Origin: Tundrisphaera sp051175315
GTDB taxonomy: Bacteria > Planctomycetota > Planctomycetia > Isosphaerales > Isosphaeraceae
Assembly (NCBI RefSeq): GCF_051175315.1
Contig: NZ_CP195100.1
Location: 4,898,001 to 4,962,000, forward strand
Direction of reading: 5' to 3'
DNA: 64,000 nucleotides
The notes under the pieces were generated by a model that searched no databases, was not told the origin of the DNA, and was given only the letters and a program-made list of their open reading frames with translations. Position 1 is the first letter of the stretch; each line of letters starts with the position of its first letter. The translations under genes were made by a program, and so were the position numbers. Below are positions 1 to 9,408 of the stretch, one piece after another.

Positions 1-1026
1 ACTCCCGACGACCCCCAGCCGATCGCCGACGCCGCCTCCTTCTTCCAGCCCGAGGAACGTCCCGCCCCACCCCCGGCGCCCCGGGGCGGGGCCGACTTCG
101 GCACCGACGAGATCCGGGTCGTCGACTGGATCGCGGACCCGGATCCGACGCCGGCGGCGCCCGCCCGCCCGCCCGCGCCCGCCCCGTCGCCGCCCGGCGA
201 TGACGAGTATGGCCTGATCGGCGGCCCGCCCGAGGTCGCCGAGGAGGAGCCTCCGCCCCGCCCGGTCGACCTGCCCAAGCCGGAGAAGCGGGTCCGCCGG
301 CCGGTCGAGCCCGAGCCGGCCGAGCCCCGCGCCAAACGCCCCTACGACGAGATCGAGGAGGAGCCCTCCCCGCCCCGGAGGCGTCGCAAGGGGGCCGAGG
401 TCCAGTCCGAGGAGGACGCGGAGGCCGATCCGCTCTGGACCCGCTGGGCCGAGGTCAACGGCACCGTGATGCGGATCGCGGCGGCCGTGGCCGGGGTGAT
501 CTTCGTGGCTTACCTGCTGACCTACGTCGCCTGGCCCCTGGTCTTCTTCTGGCTGATGATCGGGTTCCCCGCCGCGGCGCTCCTCAGTTACCCGATCCTG
601 ATCACGATGGAGCGGCCGGTCCGGATCACGCCCGAGCAGGCGGTCAAGGACTTCTACGCCGCGGCGTCGCACCACTTCCCGCACTACAAGCGGATGTGGC
701 TGCTGCTCAGCTCGGCCGGCCGGGATGCGGGGCCGTTCCGCTCGTTCGCCGATTTCCGGTCGGCCTGGGAGCGGAAGGTCGCCGCCTGGAAGGGGACGCG
801 GGTCAAGAAGTACGCCCCGCTGGAGTTCCAGGTCCAGGACTTCCGGGCCGACAAGAGCGTCGGCCAATCGTCGGTGTGGGCCGAGTACACGCTTCGCATC
901 CGGCCCCGGGACGAGGCCTCCGGCGAGACCCTGGCGACGATCCGGATGGCCCACGGGCTGGTCAAGGGGGAGGATCGGATGTGGTACCTGAACCGGGGGC
1001 TGCCCGACGCGGCCGACGGCGACTGA
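1..1026 (+). CDS. Membrane protein with acidic proline-rich N-terminus (5' truncated)
   Basis: The reading frame is open from the first base, so the start lies upstream; 341 codons are visible. Visible residues 1-150 are low-complexity, rich in Pro, Glu and Arg, and probably disordered and cytoplasmic. Two closely spaced hydrophobic segments follow (about residues 158-178 and 180-203). A soluble C-terminal domain of about 130 residues begins near EQAVKDFYAAASHHFPHYKR and has the look of an NTF2-like fold, which is only an impression. A GTG at 466 could start a shorter form, but codon use upstream is just as good, so the long form is preferred. The next gene starts 28 bp downstream on the same strand, so the two are probably cotranscribed. 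Function unknown; context suggests membership of the bpX-type system. Confidence 0.75.
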   Translation, partial: TPDDPQPIADAASFFQPEERPAPPPAPRGGADFGTDEIRVVDWIADPDPTPAAPARPPAPAPSPPGDDEYGLIGGPPEVAEEEPPPRPVDLPKPEKRVRRPVEPEPAEPRAKRPYDEIEEEPSPPRRRRKGAEVQSEEDAEADPLWTRWAEVNGTVMRIAAAVAGVIFVAYLLTYVAWPLVFFWLMIGFPAAALLSYPILITMERPVRITPEQAVKDFYAAASHHFPHYKRMWLLLSSAGRDAGPFRSFADFRSAWERKVAAWKGTRVKKYAPLEFQVQDFRADKSVGQSSVWAEYTLRIRPRDEASGETLATIRMAHGLVKGEDRMWYLNRGLPDAADGD

Positions 1027-1054
1027 ACCCCGGAATGCGGCAGGAGGGCCGACC

Positions 1055-3832
1055 GTGAAAGTCCCGTTCCGCCTCGCCCGGTCCGCGGGCCCCGCGTCCT
1101 CGCCGCCGGCGGCCGTCCTGGTGGAGACCGATCGGGTCGAGCCCCTGCTCGGGCTCCTGTCGCGGCTGGGCCCTGGACCGGCCCCGGCCATCCACCGGGT
1201 CGCGGGCGGGTTCCTGGTCCGCCTGGGGGCGGGGGCCGCGCCGCCTCCGGGCTCGGCCCGGCTCCGCCGCCTGTCCGGGGGCATTTACCTGCCGGCCGAC
1301 GCGGAGCTGGTCCCCGGCCTGCTGGACGACGAGGCCGAGGCGTTCGGCCGGGGGCGGGGCGTGGTGTTCGCGCCGGGGGGCCGGACGCTCGGGTTCGACC
1401 CGGACCGGCCGATCGGGCTGCCCTCGCTGGTCGTCGCCGAGGCCGATGCCCCGCCCGCCGCCTGGGAGCCGTTCCCCGACCGCCCGGCGAGGGTCGACCG
1501 GATCAGCGAGATCGTCCGGGACCTCCCCGACGAGGCGGCCGCGTCGATCCTGGGCCGCGCGGGCGACGGCGATCCTTCGGGGATCGGCTCGGAAGGCCCG
1601 CCCCGGCCCGAAGCTTCGGGCCCGGCCTCGACCCTGATCGGGCGGGCCATGATGGGGCTGGGCCGGGGGCTGGTCGGGCTCGGCAAGGGGATCGGGAGCC
1701 CCGGGCTGGCCGGCCTGGGGGCGTCGTGGATCGTCGGCGCGGTGGGCCGCGTGCCCCGGCTGACCGAGGCCCTGCTGGGCCGGCAGGAAGGGGCGATCCG
1801 CGAGCTGATCCGCCAGTTCCGCGACGGCGAGGTCGACCGGGCGCTCCGGCACGCCGTGCCGATCGGCGGGCCGGGCGAGGCCGATGGGCCGGCCGCTCCC
1901 GCCGGCGACCGGCTCCCGGGACAGGACCCCCGCTACTCGCTGGCCGCCCTGCTCGGGTCGGGGCGCGGCCGGGGGGCGGCCGGCTGGCAGGTCGCCGCCG
2001 ACGTCCACGCCGAGCTGGCCCGGGCGTACGGCAAGGCCGCCGACGACGCCGAGAACGCCGGGGACTTCCGCCGCGCGGCGCTGATCCGGGGCCGCCTGCT
2101 CCACGACTACCGGGCCGCCGCGATCCTGCTGGAGAAGGGGGGGCTGCACCGGGACGCCGCCGCCCTCTACCTGCATCGCCTGGACGACATCCCGGCCGCC
2201 GCCCGCTGCTTCGAGGCGGCCGGCGAGCCGGACCGCGCCCTCCGGCTCCTCCGCGACCGCCGGATGCACGCGGAGGCGGGCGACCTGCTCCGCCGGCTCG
2301 GCGACGAGGACGAGGCGGTCGCGGAGTACGTCGCCGCGGCCCGGCTCCTGTCCCACGGGCCCGCCCACGACCACCTCGCGGCCGGCGACCTGCTCGCCAC
2401 CCGCGCCCGCCGGGCCGACCTGGCCATCGCCGCCTATGTCCAGGGCTGGAAGGCCCGCCCGGCCCGCAACGCGGTCCCGTGCGCCCTGAGGATGGCCCGG
2501 ATCCACGCCGACGGCAAGGCCATCGATCCCCTGATCGACCTGGTCGACCAGGCCGACGCCTGGTTCACCCGCCCCGGCCTGGCCACCGAGGCCAACGCCT
2601 TCTACAACGGCCTGGCCGGCCTGGCCGACTCCCTCGGCCTGGCCGACGCCCGCGACGACCTCCGCGACCGCGCCCTGATGGGGCTGGCGGCGCAGCTCCG
2701 CCGCGTCGCGGGGACGTACCTGCGCCCGGGATTCCTGACCTCGACCTACGTCGGGAGCTGGACCGCATGGTCCGCCGACGTCGTCGCCGACGCCACCCAC
2801 GCCATCGCGGCCGCCGTGGACCGCCCGCAAACCATCCCGACGTTCCGCCCCGCGCCCCGGCGGATCTCCGCCACGGGATATGGGAATGTGACCGCCACCT
2901 GCCACGCGCCCGGCTCGGGCGACCTGTTCCTGGGCTTCGATGACGGGGCGATCGTCCAGGTGCGGGTGGACAACGGGGAGATCTCGCGGCTGCCGGATCG
3001 CAGGGCTCTGGGATTCCCGCATTCGATGGCCGTCGATGCGGAGGGCGGCCTGATCATCGTCCTGTCATCGGGATCCGGCAGCCTGGTGGAAGGCTGGATC
3101 AGAAAAGCCGTCCCCGGAGGATGGACACCCATCGAGTACCATTGCCGAGACTCGATCGATGGTGCCTCCATCACGCCGATCGTCCAGTCCGGCAAATTCC
3201 TCAACTTCGCCCTATGTCATCCGTCGGGCTCCATGTTCGGCGGGCATTATTCCTTGTTGGCCGAACTCCACATCGGCCGGGCCAGGATCGACTTCGCCGA
3301 GGGATTGCCTCCCGTCGCTCTCCCCGTGGCCGCGCAAGGCCCGGTGCCCCGGTCGACCCTGATCCCCCACGCCCGGGGTTGGTTGCGTGTCGATCATCGC
3401 GGGGTCGTGATGGGCCGATTTTCGACGGCCTGGACCCCTTCGCGACCGGACGGCCATCCGGTCGGCGCAGTGCCCGTGTCCTGGCTCGATGTTGCTCCTG
3501 GGCAACTCGAGGTGGCCGGTCTGGATGACGCGGGTTTGGTCTGCTGGTCAGCCTTGCACCTCGATGACGCCGGGGAGGCGGCGACTTCGAAGTACTTGGG
3601 GAAGGGCCATCCGTCTTACCGAGCGGTGGCCCTGGCGAGATCGGGGCTGGTCGCGGCGGCGCGGCAGGGCCGGGTGGATTGGCTGCGTCGGGGCCCGAAA
3701 GGCCTGGCCCTGATCGGATCGGCCGACCTGGACCTGGCGGAGGTCGCGGCCTGCTTCGCCAACCCGAGGACCCGCGAGGTGGTCGTGGTGGGGGCGGACG
3801 GGACCTTGGCGTGCGTGCCGATCCCGGATTGA
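1055..3832 (+). CDS. bpX6-like / TPR / beta-propeller protein of a MoxR-vWA ternary system
   Basis: 925 aa. Residues 1-140 form a compact N-terminal domain with YLPADAELVPGLLDDEA and VFAPGGRTLGFDP. I associate this pattern with the bpX6 domain of MoxR-vWA-beta-propeller ternary systems (predicted NTP-dependent conflict systems); this is recognition from memory, not a search. A Gly-rich linker follows, then about residues 310-560 of helical TPR-like repeats (DDAENAGDFRRAALIRGRLL, GGLHRDAAALYLHRLDD, AGEPDRALRLLRDR). The C-terminal third is beta-rich, with repeats such as GDLFLGFDDGAIVQVR and LARSGLVAAARQGRVDWLRR, consistent with a propeller. In this family the propeller is thought to recognise an effector or invader-derived partner while MoxR and vWA remodel it. 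Those genes would lie upstream of the window. Codon choice is looser between about 2900 and 3600, so the propeller half may have a different history. Confidence 0.7.
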   Translation: MKVPFRLARSAGPASSPPAAVLVETDRVEPLLGLLSRLGPGPAPAIHRVAGGFLVRLGAGAAPPPGSARLRRLSGGIYLPADAELVPGLLDDEAEAFGRGRGVVFAPGGRTLGFDPDRPIGLPSLVVAEADAPPAAWEPFPDRPARVDRISEIVRDLPDEAAASILGRAGDGDPSGIGSEGPPRPEASGPASTLIGRAMMGLGRGLVGLGKGIGSPGLAGLGASWIVGAVGRVPRLTEALLGRQEGAIRELIRQFRDGEVDRALRHAVPIGGPGEADGPAAPAGDRLPGQDPRYSLAALLGSGRGRGAAGWQVAADVHAELARAYGKAADDAENAGDFRRAALIRGRLLHDYRAAAILLEKGGLHRDAAALYLHRLDDIPAAARCFEAAGEPDRALRLLRDRRMHAEAGDLLRRLGDEDEAVAEYVAAARLLSHGPAHDHLAAGDLLATRARRADLAIAAYVQGWKARPARNAVPCALRMARIHADGKAIDPLIDLVDQADAWFTRPGLATEANAFYNGLAGLADSLGLADARDDLRDRALMGLAAQLRRVAGTYLRPGFLTSTYVGSWTAWSADVVADATHAIAAAVDRPQTIPTFRPAPRRISATGYGNVTATCHAPGSGDLFLGFDDGAIVQVRVDNGEISRLPDRRALGFPHSMAVDAEGGLIIVLSSGSGSLVEGWIRKAVPGGWTPIEYHCRDSIDGASITPIVQSGKFLNFALCHPSGSMFGGHYSLLAELHIGRARIDFAEGLPPVALPVAAQGPVPRSTLIPHARGWLRVDHRGVVMGRFSTAWTPSRPDGHPVGAVPVSWLDVAPGQLEVAGLDDAGLVCWSALHLDDAGEAATSKYLGKGHPSYRAVALARSGLVAAARQGRVDWLRRGPKGLALIGSADLDLAEVAACFANPRTREVVVVGADGTLACVPIPD

Positions 3833-3976
3833 GGGATGTAGGGGCGTTGTTGCCCGTCCGATCGCCTATCGATAACATGGGGTCTCCCGCAGGACGAGGT
3901 GCGATGTCCGGCCCTCGGTCCCTCCGACCCCGGTCTGCTGCGGGCCCTGAGCGGCCCGCGTTCGGCGGAGGGTCCG

Positions 3977-6136
3977 ATGATCAGGATGATCGACGTTTCC
4001 GGCACAACACCGCGAGGCAGCGAGGTTGTCATGCCCGAGCAGGTGGCTCCGATGATCCTGGGCGACGGGGTGGTCGACCTTTCGGGTGAGGTCGAAGCAC
4101 GCCTCGCCGCCGAGTCGGGCGGCCGACGTTACCGCTTCCTGGCCAAGGCGATCCCGCAGATCGTCTGGACGGCCACGCGGAACGGCCGGATCGACTCGTT
4201 CAATCCCCGATGGTCCGAGTACAGCGGCCTGTCGGCCAGCCAGGATGACGTCCGGGGCTGGCATCGGGCGCTGCACCCCGACGACGTGGGGCGGTGGCGC
4301 GAGGGGTGGGAGCGGGCCAGGGCCTCGGGCGTGGTCTTCGAGATCGACGTCCGGCTCCGCCGCGCCGACGGGACCTATCGCTACCACCTGGCCCGCGCCC
4401 TGCCGGTGGTCGACCGCGACGGCGGGATCATCAAGTGGCTGGGCACCTGCACCGACATCGACGACCAGAAGCGGGCCGAGGGGATGCTCGCCTTCCTGGC
4501 CGAGGTCAGCTCGATCCTGGCGTCGTCGCTCGACGACGCGGCGACCGTGGCCGAGGTGGCGCGGATGGCGGTCCCGCACATCGCCGACCGCTGCCTGATC
4601 GACGTGATCCAGGCCGACGGCGCCACGCGGCGGCTGGCCGTGGCGGACCCCGCCGAGGCCCCCGCCTGGAAGGTGTTCCGCCCCGAGCCACCGGCCCGGG
4701 GGGAGGCGCCCCGGCCGACCCGCGCCGTCCGCCCGGAGCTGATCGACGACGTGGAGAGCCACGCCTCGCGCTGCGAATGCGACCACGAGCACCTCGGGCT
4801 GCTCCGCGAGCAGGGCCCGGTCTCCTCGGCGATCCAGGTGCCGCTGGCGGCCCACGGCCGATCCCTGGGGCTGATCTCGCTGGCCATGGGCGAGTCGGGC
4901 CGCCGCTACGGGCCGGGCGACCTGACGATGGTCGAGGATCTGGCCCGCCGGGTCGCCTCGGCGGTGGATAACGCCCGGCTGTTCCGCGAGGCCCGGCAGG
5001 CCCGCGTCGAGGCCGAGGCGGCCAACCGCGCCAAGGATCGGTTCCTGGCGGTCCTGTCCCACGAGCTGCGGACCCCCCTGACCCCGATCCTGGCCGAGGC
5101 GTCGGCCATGCTCGACGACCCCCGGACCCCGCCGGCCCTCCGGCCGTTCGTGGAGATGACCCACCGCAACGTCGAGCTGGAAGCCCGGCTGATCGACGAC
5201 CTGCTGGACCTGAACCGGATCGGCCGGGGCAAGCTCCGGCTCTCGCGCAAGACGGTCGACATCCATCGCGCGATCCGCCAGGCCCTGGAGATCTGCCGGC
5301 CCGGCCTCCGCGCCGCCGGGCTGACCCTGGAGGTCGAACTCGGCGCCGCCCGATACCACGCGGCGGTCGACCCGGCGCGGTTCCAGCAAGTCATCTGGAA
5401 CCTGCTCAAGAACGCGACCAAGTTCACGCCCGAGGGGGGGACCGTCGCGGTCCGGACCCGGGACGACGGGCCGAGGATCCTGATCGAAGTGGCCGACACG
5501 GGCATCGGCATCGAGCCCGATGCCTTGCCTTTGATCTTCGACGCCTTCGAGCAGGGGGGGGCCGCGGTCACCCGCCGGTTCGGCGGCCTGGGCCTGGGCC
5601 TGGCCATCAGCCGGAGCCTGGCCGACGCCCACGGCGGCAGCCTCCGCGCCGCCAGCGCCGGCAAGGGTCAGGGCTCGACCTTCACGCTCGGCCTACCCGC
5701 CGTCGCCGCCCCGGCGCAGCGCCCCGAGGATGCGCCCCCGCCGGCCGCCCGGCCGGCCGATTCGGCCTCGCTGCGGATCCTGCTGGTGGAGGACAACGCC
5801 GACACGCTCCGGGTGATGTCCCGGCTGCTCGCCGGCCGGGGGCACAAGGTGACCACCGCCGCCGACGTGGCCTCGGCCCTGAGGGCCGACCAGGCGGGCG
5901 AGTTCGACCTGATCGTCTCGGACCTCGGCCTGCCCGACGGCAGCGGGATCGACCTGATGAAGATCCTCCACGCCCGCCGCCCGGTCCCGGCGATCGCCCT
6001 GTCGGGCTTCGGCATGGACGACGACCTGGCCCGGAGCCGGGAGGCGGGCTTCGCCGCCCACCTCACCAAGCCGGTCGAGTTCCCCGACCTGGAGGCCACG
6101 ATCCGCCGCGTCCTGGCCGACCGCCCGGTGGCCTGA
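3977..6136 (+). CDS. PAS-GAF hybrid sensor histidine kinase with C-terminal receiver
   Basis: 719 aa from the ATG at 3977, chosen because GGAGGG lies just upstream; the frame is open back to a GTG at 3899. Order: PAS_3-type PAS (about residues 50-165; HPDDVGRW and DGTYRYHLARA), GAF (about 170-330), HisKA with phospho-acceptor His362 in LSHELRTPL, HATPase_c with N box NLLKNATKF, G1 DTGIGIE and G2 GGLGLGLAIS, then a receiver domain with phospho-Asp649 in VSDLGLPDGSG and the conserved Lys in LTKPVEF. No transmembrane segment or signal peptide, so it senses a cytoplasmic cue. No response regulator or DNA-binding output lies beside it, so it probably feeds a distant phosphorelay. Family assignment is certain; signal and target are unknown. 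Confidence 0.95.
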   Translation: MIRMIDVSGTTPRGSEVVMPEQVAPMILGDGVVDLSGEVEARLAAESGGRRYRFLAKAIPQIVWTATRNGRIDSFNPRWSEYSGLSASQDDVRGWHRALHPDDVGRWREGWERARASGVVFEIDVRLRRADGTYRYHLARALPVVDRDGGIIKWLGTCTDIDDQKRAEGMLAFLAEVSSILASSLDDAATVAEVARMAVPHIADRCLIDVIQADGATRRLAVADPAEAPAWKVFRPEPPARGEAPRPTRAVRPELIDDVESHASRCECDHEHLGLLREQGPVSSAIQVPLAAHGRSLGLISLAMGESGRRYGPGDLTMVEDLARRVASAVDNARLFREARQARVEAEAANRAKDRFLAVLSHELRTPLTPILAEASAMLDDPRTPPALRPFVEMTHRNVELEARLIDDLLDLNRIGRGKLRLSRKTVDIHRAIRQALEICRPGLRAAGLTLEVELGAARYHAAVDPARFQQVIWNLLKNATKFTPEGGTVAVRTRDDGPRILIEVADTGIGIEPDALPLIFDAFEQGGAAVTRRFGGLGLGLAISRSLADAHGGSLRAASAGKGQGSTFTLGLPAVAAPAQRPEDAPPPAARPADSASLRILLVEDNADTLRVMSRLLAGRGHKVTTAADVASALRADQAGEFDLIVSDLGLPDGSGIDLMKILHARRPVPAIALSGFGMDDDLARSREAGFAAHLTKPVEFPDLEATIRRVLADRPVA

Positions 6137-6163
6137 CGCGGCGTCGCCCACCGGCCGGGCGCG

Positions 6164-7384
6164 TCAGTTGCCCGGCCGGATCGACCGGGCCCGCTTGCGG
6201 AGCCCGGCGGGCGTCTGGCCGATGCGCTCCCGGAAGACCTTGCCCAGGTACTCCTGGTGGCCGAACCCGCAACGCTCGGCGATCAGGGCGATGGGCAGGT
6301 CGGTCTGGGCGAGCATCTCCCGCGCCCGGCCGACCCGGGCGTTGATCAGCTCGTCGAGGATCGTGCTGTCCAGGAGCCGCCGGAATCGCCTCTGGAGCGT
6401 GCTCCGGGACAGCGACACGTGCTGGCAGACCTCGTCCACGCCCACGCCCCGGCAGGCGTTCTCGCGGATGAAGTAGATGGCCTCGGCCACCTCCGGGTCG
6501 GTCAGGGCCAGCACGTCGCTGGACTGGCGGGTGACCACCGCCTCCGGCGGGATGTAGACCGCCGTGTCGTCGGCGATGTTGCCGGCGCGGGCCCGGTCCA
6601 GCAGGGCCGCCGCCTCGTAGCCGACCCGCTCGTGGTTGGGCACGACGCTGGACAGGGGCGGGTCGGAGATGAAGCAGATCGGCTCGTCGTTATCCACGCC
6701 GATCACGGCGACCTCGTGCGGCACCTTCACGCCGCTCCGCCGGCAGGCCTCCAGCACCTTCTGGCCCCACGGGTCGTTGCAGGCCATCACCGCGCAGGGG
6801 CGGGGCAGGGTCCGGACCCAGTCGGCGAGGTGGTCCTGCTCCGACTCCCAGGTGACCTGGCCGGTCGGCAGGGCGTGGATCAGGCATTCCCCCCCCGCCT
6901 CGCCCACGGCGCGGACGAACGCGTCGCGGCGCTGGTCCGACCAGTTCAGCCCGTTGATGCCGCAGAAGCCGAAGTGGCGGAAGCCGCGCTCCAGGAAATG
7001 CCTGGCGGCCAGCCGGGCGATGGCCCCGTTGTCCACGTGGGCCAGGGGCAGTTGCGGGCGCCGGACGACGCCCAGCACGTCCACGGCCGGCAGCCCGGTG
7101 GCCACCACGGCATCGGCGATCTGGGCGTTCTGGAGCCGGGCGATGATCCCGTCGCCGTCCCAGCCGTCGAGCCACGACGGCACCAGGTCCTCCAGGCTCC
7201 TGGGCTCGAAATAGATCGACCACGGCCCGTGCTCCCGGACGTAGCGCGCGATCCCCCGCACGATGTCGCGGCCCGAGGCCAGCGACGTCTCGACGATCAG
7301 GGCGATGTGCGGCCTGTCCCGGGCCGGATGCGACGGTTTCCAATCCAACGCCTCGCCCCCCCGATCCCGACTGTCCGGATTCAT
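6164..7384 (-). CDS. XylR-like regulator: LacI-type sensor with AraC-type HTH
   Basis: 406 aa starting at the ATG at 7384, which has GGAG six bases upstream; longer in-frame starts up to 7480 lack support. The N-terminal two thirds resemble the periplasmic-binding-protein fold of LacI/XylR sensors (HIALIVETSLASGRDIVRGI, IIARLQN, VIGVDNDEPICF). About residues 305-400 form a double HTH AraC domain (VDEVCQHVSLSRSTLQRRFR, IALIAERCGFGHQEYLGKVF). This architecture matches E. coli XylR and the many planctomycete homologues, which bind a sugar and activate or repress uptake or catabolic genes. It is divergent from the DUF1559 gene at 7708, with a 323-bp gap that probably holds operator sites. No sugar catabolic genes lie next to it, so the ligand cannot be named. 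Confidence 0.92.
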   Translation of the reverse strand: MNPDSRDRGGEALDWKPSHPARDRPHIALIVETSLASGRDIVRGIARYVREHGPWSIYFEPRSLEDLVPSWLDGWDGDGIIARLQNAQIADAVVATGLPAVDVLGVVRRPQLPLAHVDNGAIARLAARHFLERGFRHFGFCGINGLNWSDQRRDAFVRAVGEAGGECLIHALPTGQVTWESEQDHLADWVRTLPRPCAVMACNDPWGQKVLEACRRSGVKVPHEVAVIGVDNDEPICFISDPPLSSVVPNHERVGYEAAALLDRARAGNIADDTAVYIPPEAVVTRQSSDVLALTDPEVAEAIYFIRENACRGVGVDEVCQHVSLSRSTLQRRFRRLLDSTILDELINARVGRAREMLAQTDLPIALIAERCGFGHQEYLGKVFRERIGQTPAGLRKRARSIRPGN

Positions 7385-7707
7385 CGTAGACTCCACGGCC
7401 CGGCCTCGCATCGCCTGTTGAGATCCGCCCGGCCGGCCCGGCCTTCTATTCTGCGTCGGATGACCCGAACTTTCCAACAATTAACCCGATTGCGGCTGGC
7501 TATCGGGGTTTCACGGGTCCTACAATACTGTCTAACGTGCGAATCCGCCCCGTCGCGACCCTCCCCTGCCGAACGCCGAAGTCCGCCGGATCGGGCCCTG
7601 GCGCCCGCTCCGGGGCGGATCCGGTACGGGTCATTCATGCGAACCCGGGGCCGAGGAACACCCTTCCGATCCCCTTCGTCACTGTCCCCATCCGCCTGGA
7701 GGGTTTC
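7385..7707. promoter_or_regulatory. Divergent intergenic region between regulator and DUF1559 gene
   Basis: This 323-bp stretch has no convincing gene. It holds the RBS of the regulator on the left and that of the DUF1559 gene on the right. An A+T-richer island at 7470-7530 contains AACAATTAAC and a -10-like TACAAT at 7521-7526, without a well-spaced -35 box. By position it should carry both divergent promoters and any autoregulatory operator; the exact sites are not resolved. Confidence 0.4.
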
Positions 7708-8757
7708 ATGAGAGTCGCGAGGCGCCGTGGTTTTACCCTGATCGAGCTATTGGTGGTGATCGCGATCATCGCGGTGCTGATCGCCTTGCTGCTGCCCGCC
7801 GTGCAGGCCGCGCGCGAGGCCGCCCGCCGGTCGCAGTGCGTCAATAATATGAAGCAGTTGGGCATCGCTCTCCACAACTATACGACTGCCAATAACGACA
7901 CCCTCCCCTGGTTCCTCGGGCCGTGGAGCGACGACTGGTCGGGCCACGTCATGCTCCTCCCGTTCCTGGAGCAGACCCCGCTGTTCAACAGCATCAACTT
8001 CGCCCACAACTATACGTATGATGCCATGAACCTGACGGCCACCCGGACGCCCGTCGCCGCGTTCCTGTGCCCGTCCGACCCCGACCGGATCACGACCGCG
8101 GACGGGCATAATAACTACATGATGAACTGCGGGTCGGCCCCCAACGTCTTCTACGGCGGCGACGGCGGGCGGAGCGTGGCCAACAGCATCAACGCCGGGC
8201 CGTTCCAGTGGGCGGGCGGCGCCAACGGCCAGAAGTCGACCTTCGTGAAGCTCGGCGACATCAAGGACGGCACCAGCAATACCGCCGCGTTCAGCGAGCG
8301 GGTCAAGGGGATCGGCACCAAGAACAGCGCCCAGTTCGACACGACCAAGCCGACCAGCTCGATCTTCCAGGGGACGCCGCCGGGATCTGCCGCCGAGGAC
8401 ATCTTCCCGGACGCCGTCTTCAAGTCGTGCTCGGCCCTGTCGCCGACCCCCTCCACGACCCTGTACTCGACCACGGTCGGCTACGGCGATATCTCGCCGT
8501 CGGGGGGCAAGTGGTTCGCCGGCCTGGCGGCCTACACGGGCTACAACCACGTGATGCCGCCCAACTCCTGGAGCTGCGCCTACGGCGACCCGGTCGGCGC
8601 GGGGGCCTTCGTGGCCAGCAGCCGCCACCCGGGCGTGGTCAACGTGCTGCTGGCCGACGGCTCGGTGCGGGCGGTCAAGGGGACGATCGACCAGAAGACC
8701 TGGGCGGCGGTCGGCACCCGGGACGGTGGCGAGGTCATCTCGTCCGACGCCTTCTGA
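7708..8757 (+). CDS. DUF1559 protein with pilin-like N-terminal methylation motif
   Basis: 349 aa. Start at the ATG at 7708, preceded by GGAGGG. The N-terminus RRRGFTLIELLVVIAIIAVL is a type IV pilin/pseudopilin prepeptidase site (cleavage between Gly and Phe) with the hydrophobic helix, followed by LLPAVQAAREAARR and QCVNNMKQLGIALHNY, the signature that leads into DUF1559. The C-terminus has the family's HPGVVNVLLADGSVRAVK motif. Members are expanded to dozens of copies in planctomycetes and are presumed envelope or extracellular proteins processed by a PilD-like peptidase; their function is not established. A strong terminator hairpin follows at 8780, and the gene converges on the lipoprotein gene at 8838. 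Confidence 0.95.
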   Translation: MRVARRRGFTLIELLVVIAIIAVLIALLLPAVQAAREAARRSQCVNNMKQLGIALHNYTTANNDTLPWFLGPWSDDWSGHVMLLPFLEQTPLFNSINFAHNYTYDAMNLTATRTPVAAFLCPSDPDRITTADGHNNYMMNCGSAPNVFYGGDGGRSVANSINAGPFQWAGGANGQKSTFVKLGDIKDGTSNTAAFSERVKGIGTKNSAQFDTTKPTSSIFQGTPPGSAAEDIFPDAVFKSCSALSPTPSTTLYSTTVGYGDISPSGGKWFAGLAAYTGYNHVMPPNSWSCAYGDPVGAGAFVASSRHPGVVNVLLADGSVRAVKGTIDQKTWAAVGTRDGGEVISSDAF

Positions 8758-8779
8758 GCCACGCCGCAGGCGCGAACAT

Positions 8780-8828
8780 GGGGCCCCCCGCGACGGCCGG
8801 ACGCCGATCGCGGGGGGCCCCTTCGTTT
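8780..8828. terminator. Bidirectional rho-independent-type terminator
   Basis: A perfect 14-bp stem, GGGGCCCCCCGCGA (8780-8793) pairing with TCGCGGGGGGCCCC (8808-8821), has a 14-nt loop and is followed by TTCGTTT. It lies between the convergent genes ending at 8757 (+) and 8838 (-). The short T run makes it better for the plus-strand gene, but it could serve both. Confidence 0.8.
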
Positions 8829-8837
8829 CGAACCGGA

Positions 8838-9227
8838 TCAGCGGCCGCCGGTGCCCGACTTGATGTCGATGTCGTGGGTGTTCGACCCTTCCTTGACGTC
8901 GAAGTCCGAACCCACCTGTCGCTTCAGCTCGGCGCTGGAGATGCGGATCGAGTTGGGGCCGACCAGGGTCTCGATCTTGTAGGACCCGCCCTCGATCTTG
9001 GCGGTCGTCGAGGGGGCCGACCGGCGGTTGATGTTGGCCGGGTCGAACAGGATCTCCCCCTTGGAGATCGGCCGGCCGTCGACGATGACCTTGCCGGAGA
9101 CGGTGGCCTTGGTCATCGAGTCGGTGATGGGCGGGGGCGGGTCGTAGCTCGAGCAACCGGCCAGCCCCCCGGCCAGGGTCGCCGCGATCAATGCGGGCCG
9201 GGCCCCACGCCACAGTAATTGAACCAT
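8838..9227 (-). CDS. Small lipoprotein with carboxypeptidase-regulatory-like domain
   Basis: 129 aa from the ATG at 9227. The N-terminus is a lipoprotein signal with lipobox LAGC and lipidated Cys25, followed by a Pro-rich spacer. The remainder (SGKVIVDGRPISKGEILFDP, SYKIETLVGPNSIRISS) matches small planctomycete proteins with a beta-sandwich resembling the carboxypeptidase-D regulatory domain, often called transthyretin-like. It lies 181 bp downstream of the DUF1559 gene that ends at 9409 on the same strand; DUF1559 genes are commonly followed by such a lipoprotein, so the two probably form a unit. The role is unknown, presumably in the cell envelope. Confidence 0.88.
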   Translation of the reverse strand: MVQLLWRGARPALIAATLAGGLAGCSSYDPPPPITDSMTKATVSGKVIVDGRPISKGEILFDPANINRRSAPSTTAKIEGGSYKIETLVGPNSIRISSAELKRQVGSDFDVKEGSNTHDIDIKSGTGGR

Positions 9228-9408
9228 CGTCGCGGCACCTTTCGGAGAGGGGGAAATGCCACCGTCGTCTTGGCGGGGCCGGGAAGTGGGACCGCCTCGA
9301 CCGCCCGGCCCTGGCGGGCTGGGGGCGGGTCGAGGCATGGGAGGGCGCAATGCCACGGTTCGTGTCGCGGGGCCGCCCGCCTGGCGCGGCCCGCTCTGGT
9401 CCGATCGA

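Noticed and set aside
962..3022. A minus-strand 686-codon frame
   Set aside because: Antisense to the bpX6-like gene, with strongly biased Gly/Arg/Val/Ala content.
7720..7850. Near-identical DNA shared by DUF1559 genes at 7730, 10400 and 22220
   Set aside because: This is the conserved coding sequence of the prepilin helix in paralogues, not a mobile repeat.
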